Part shown: piece after piece, positions 62,790-64,000 of the stretch
Position numbering within the stretch: the first letter of the stretch is position 1
Layout: each line of letters starts with the position of its first letter
Assembly: GCF_025447595.1 (NCBI RefSeq)
Contig: NZ_JAOEJU010000030.1
Coordinates: forward strand, 1-64,000
DNA: 64,000 nt
Direction of reading: 5' to 3'
From: Pseudomonas koreensis
GTDB lineage: Bacteria > Pseudomonadota > Gammaproteobacteria > Pseudomonadales > Pseudomonadaceae
Notes under the pieces: model-generated
The model's database searches: none
Told to the model about the DNA's origin: nothing
The model's input: only the letters and a program-made list of their open reading frames with translations
Program-made: the position numbers and the translations under genes

Positions 62790-64000
62790 TCAGCGGGGGA
62801 TAGCAGCTTGTGCCGTGCGCAGTTCGTGCCGGTTGCCACGGAACAGCACCAGCGTGGCGATCAGGCCCAATACGGCTGCGCCGCTGAGCCAGATCCCCGG
62901 TGCCGCCTTGTTGTCCAGCACGTGGATCAGATAGGTGCAGGCGGCCGGTGTGAAGCCACCGAAAGTCGCTGTGGCCAAGCTGTAAGCCAGCGAGAAACCA
63001 GTCGTACGCACTTCCACGGGCATGATTTCGGTCAGCGCCACCACCATGGCGCCGTTGTACGAGCCGTACAGGAACGACAACCACAGCTCGACGATCAGCA
63101 GATGGCTGAAGCTCGGATTTGCTACAAGCCACGACAGTGCCGGGTAAGCGGTCAGAATTGCCAGAATCGTCGCCGCCAGCAGTAGGGGTTTGCGCCCGAC
63201 CTTGTCAGACACCGCGCCCATCACCGGCAGCCAGAAGAAGTTCGACAGGCCAATGCATACGGTCACCAACAACGCATCGAAGTCCGACAGGTGCAATTCC
63301 GCCTTGCCGAACGTCGGCGTGTAGGCGGTGATCAGGTAGAACGACACCGTCGTCATGACCACCAGCGCCATGCCGGCGATGACGATGCCAAAATTCTGGC
63401 CGATCGAGCGGACAATTTCCTGCAGGGTAGGGCGATGTTTACGCGCCTGGAACTCCGGGGTTTCCTCCAGCGAGCGACGGATGACGAAAATCACCGGGAC
63501 GATCATGCAGCCGATCAGGAACGGCACGCGCCAGCCCCATTCACCCATCTGTTCCGGGCTTAGCCAGTGGTTGAGGCCGACACCGAGCAGGCCGGCAAAC
63601 ACCACGGCCGCTTGCTGGCTGGCGGACTGCCAGCTGACGAAGAAACCCTTGCGGCCCGGTGTGGCGATTTCCGCCAGGTACACCGACACACCGCCCAGTT
63701 CCACGCCGGCCGAGAAGCCTTGCAGCAATCGACCGAACAGCACGATCAGCGGCGCGGCGACCCCAAGGGTGGCGTAGCCCGGCACGCAGGCAATCAGAAC
63801 GGTGCCGGCCGCCATCAGGGCCAGTGTGATGATCAGGCCCTGGCGCCGGCCATGCCGGTCGATGTAGGCACCGAGAAAAATCGCCCCCAGCGGGCGCATC
63901 AGAAAGCCCGCGCCGAACGTGGCCAGAGAAAGCATCAAGGAAGCGAAAGCGCTGTCCGTGGGGAAGAAGGTCTTGGCAATGGCCGTGGCGTAGAAGCCGT
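62790..64000 (-). CDS. MHS-family (MFS) transporter, citrate/tricarballylate type, 5' part outside the window
   Basis: The frame stays open to the right edge, so at least 403 codons are seen and the N-terminus is missing. About 11 membrane segments are visible, with the edge sequence FYATAIAKTFFPTDSAFASL and the loop signature GAYIDRHGRRQG. The segment AGVELGGVSVYLAEIATPGRKG resembles citrate (CitA) and tricarballylate (TcuC) symporters, so a di- or tricarboxylate is a reasonable guess. It is more distant from the two MHS proteins at 3244 and 7315 than these are from each other. Confidence 0.88.
   Translation of the reverse strand, partial: GFYATAIAKTFFPTDSAFASLMLSLATFGAGFLMRPLGAIFLGAYIDRHGRRQGLIITLALMAAGTVLIACVPGYATLGVAAPLIVLFGRLLQGFSAGVELGGVSVYLAEIATPGRKGFFVSWQSASQQAAVVFAGLLGVGLNHWLSPEQMGEWGWRVPFLIGCMIVPVIFVIRRSLEETPEFQARKHRPTLQEIVRSIGQNFGIVIAGMALVVMTTVSFYLITAYTPTFGKAELHLSDFDALLVTVCIGLSNFFWLPVMGAVSDKVGRKPLLLAATILAILTAYPALSWLVANPSFSHLLIVELWLSFLYGSYNGAMVVALTEIMPVEVRTTGFSLAYSLATATFGGFTPAACTYLIHVLDNKAAPGIWLSGAAVLGLIATLVLFRGNRHELRTAQAAIPR

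Overview
The window is a stretch of a Pseudomonas chromosome, most likely from the P. fluorescens group. Three things point there: GC-rich genes with short, tight spacers; copies of a 23-bp Pseudomonas REP palindrome built on GGGAGCGAGCTTGCTCGCGA; and a gene order from uup through usp, fadB-fadA, topA, sulA-lexA, psrA, nagZ, mtnP and mfd to gap that I recall as shared with P. aeruginosa PAO1 (roughly PA3020 to PA3001). An RsmX-like small RNA also fits the group. I see no insertion sequence, prophage, CRISPR array or tRNA.

Left part (1-11,160). The window opens on the last bases of a 5S rRNA gene and its terminator. A class B penicillin-binding protein 2 follows. Two paralogous cassettes come next, each a LysR regulator divergent from an MHS-family (metabolite:H+ symporter) transporter. 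The first continues into a class II aldolase-family protein and a D-2-hydroxyacid dehydrogenase. The second continues into an M20-type amidohydrolase/carbamoylase and a histone-deacetylase-like deacetylase. The two regulators, the two transporters and part of the promoter regions resemble each other, so one cassette is probably a segmental duplicate of the other. REP pairs flank the deacetylase gene.

Central part (11,287-24,096). This is a complete quinohemoprotein amine dehydrogenase (QHNDH) system for oxidising primary amines such as phenylethylamine. One arm is a tightly overlapping operon: a sigma-54 activator, an ABC exporter (QhpF), a subtilisin-like protease (QhpE) and an FAD-dependent monooxygenase (QhpG). 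Convergent to it is an aldehyde dehydrogenase gene with a near-consensus sigma-54 promoter. Beyond two small unknown membrane proteins lies the structural operon: alpha subunit (diheme), radical SAM/SPASM maturase, gamma subunit and beta subunit. The gamma precursor shows a 28-residue leader and all eight residues that form the known thioether and cysteine-tryptophylquinone cross-links. Shared TGTCTCA/TGTCGCG motifs upstream of both promoters suggest one activator controls both arms.

Middle part (24,100-38,850). This holds a LprI/DUF1311 protein, an ADP-ribosylglycohydrolase-family protein, an SRPBCC protein overlapping an APH(6)-like kinase, an RsmX-like sRNA with a GacA-type upstream site, then acnA, rlmM, tusA, a MATE exporter, pdxB, a PA1571-family protein, an MsbA-like ABC exporter and the lytic transglycosylase slt.

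Right part (39,050-64,000). These are conserved housekeeping genes: uup, a universal stress protein, fadBA (beta-oxidation), topA, lexA-sulA with two SOS boxes, psrA with two abutting operators, nagZ, mtnP, a SWIM/SNF2 helicase, csiV, mfd and a long-form gap. The window ends inside a third MHS-family transporter gene.
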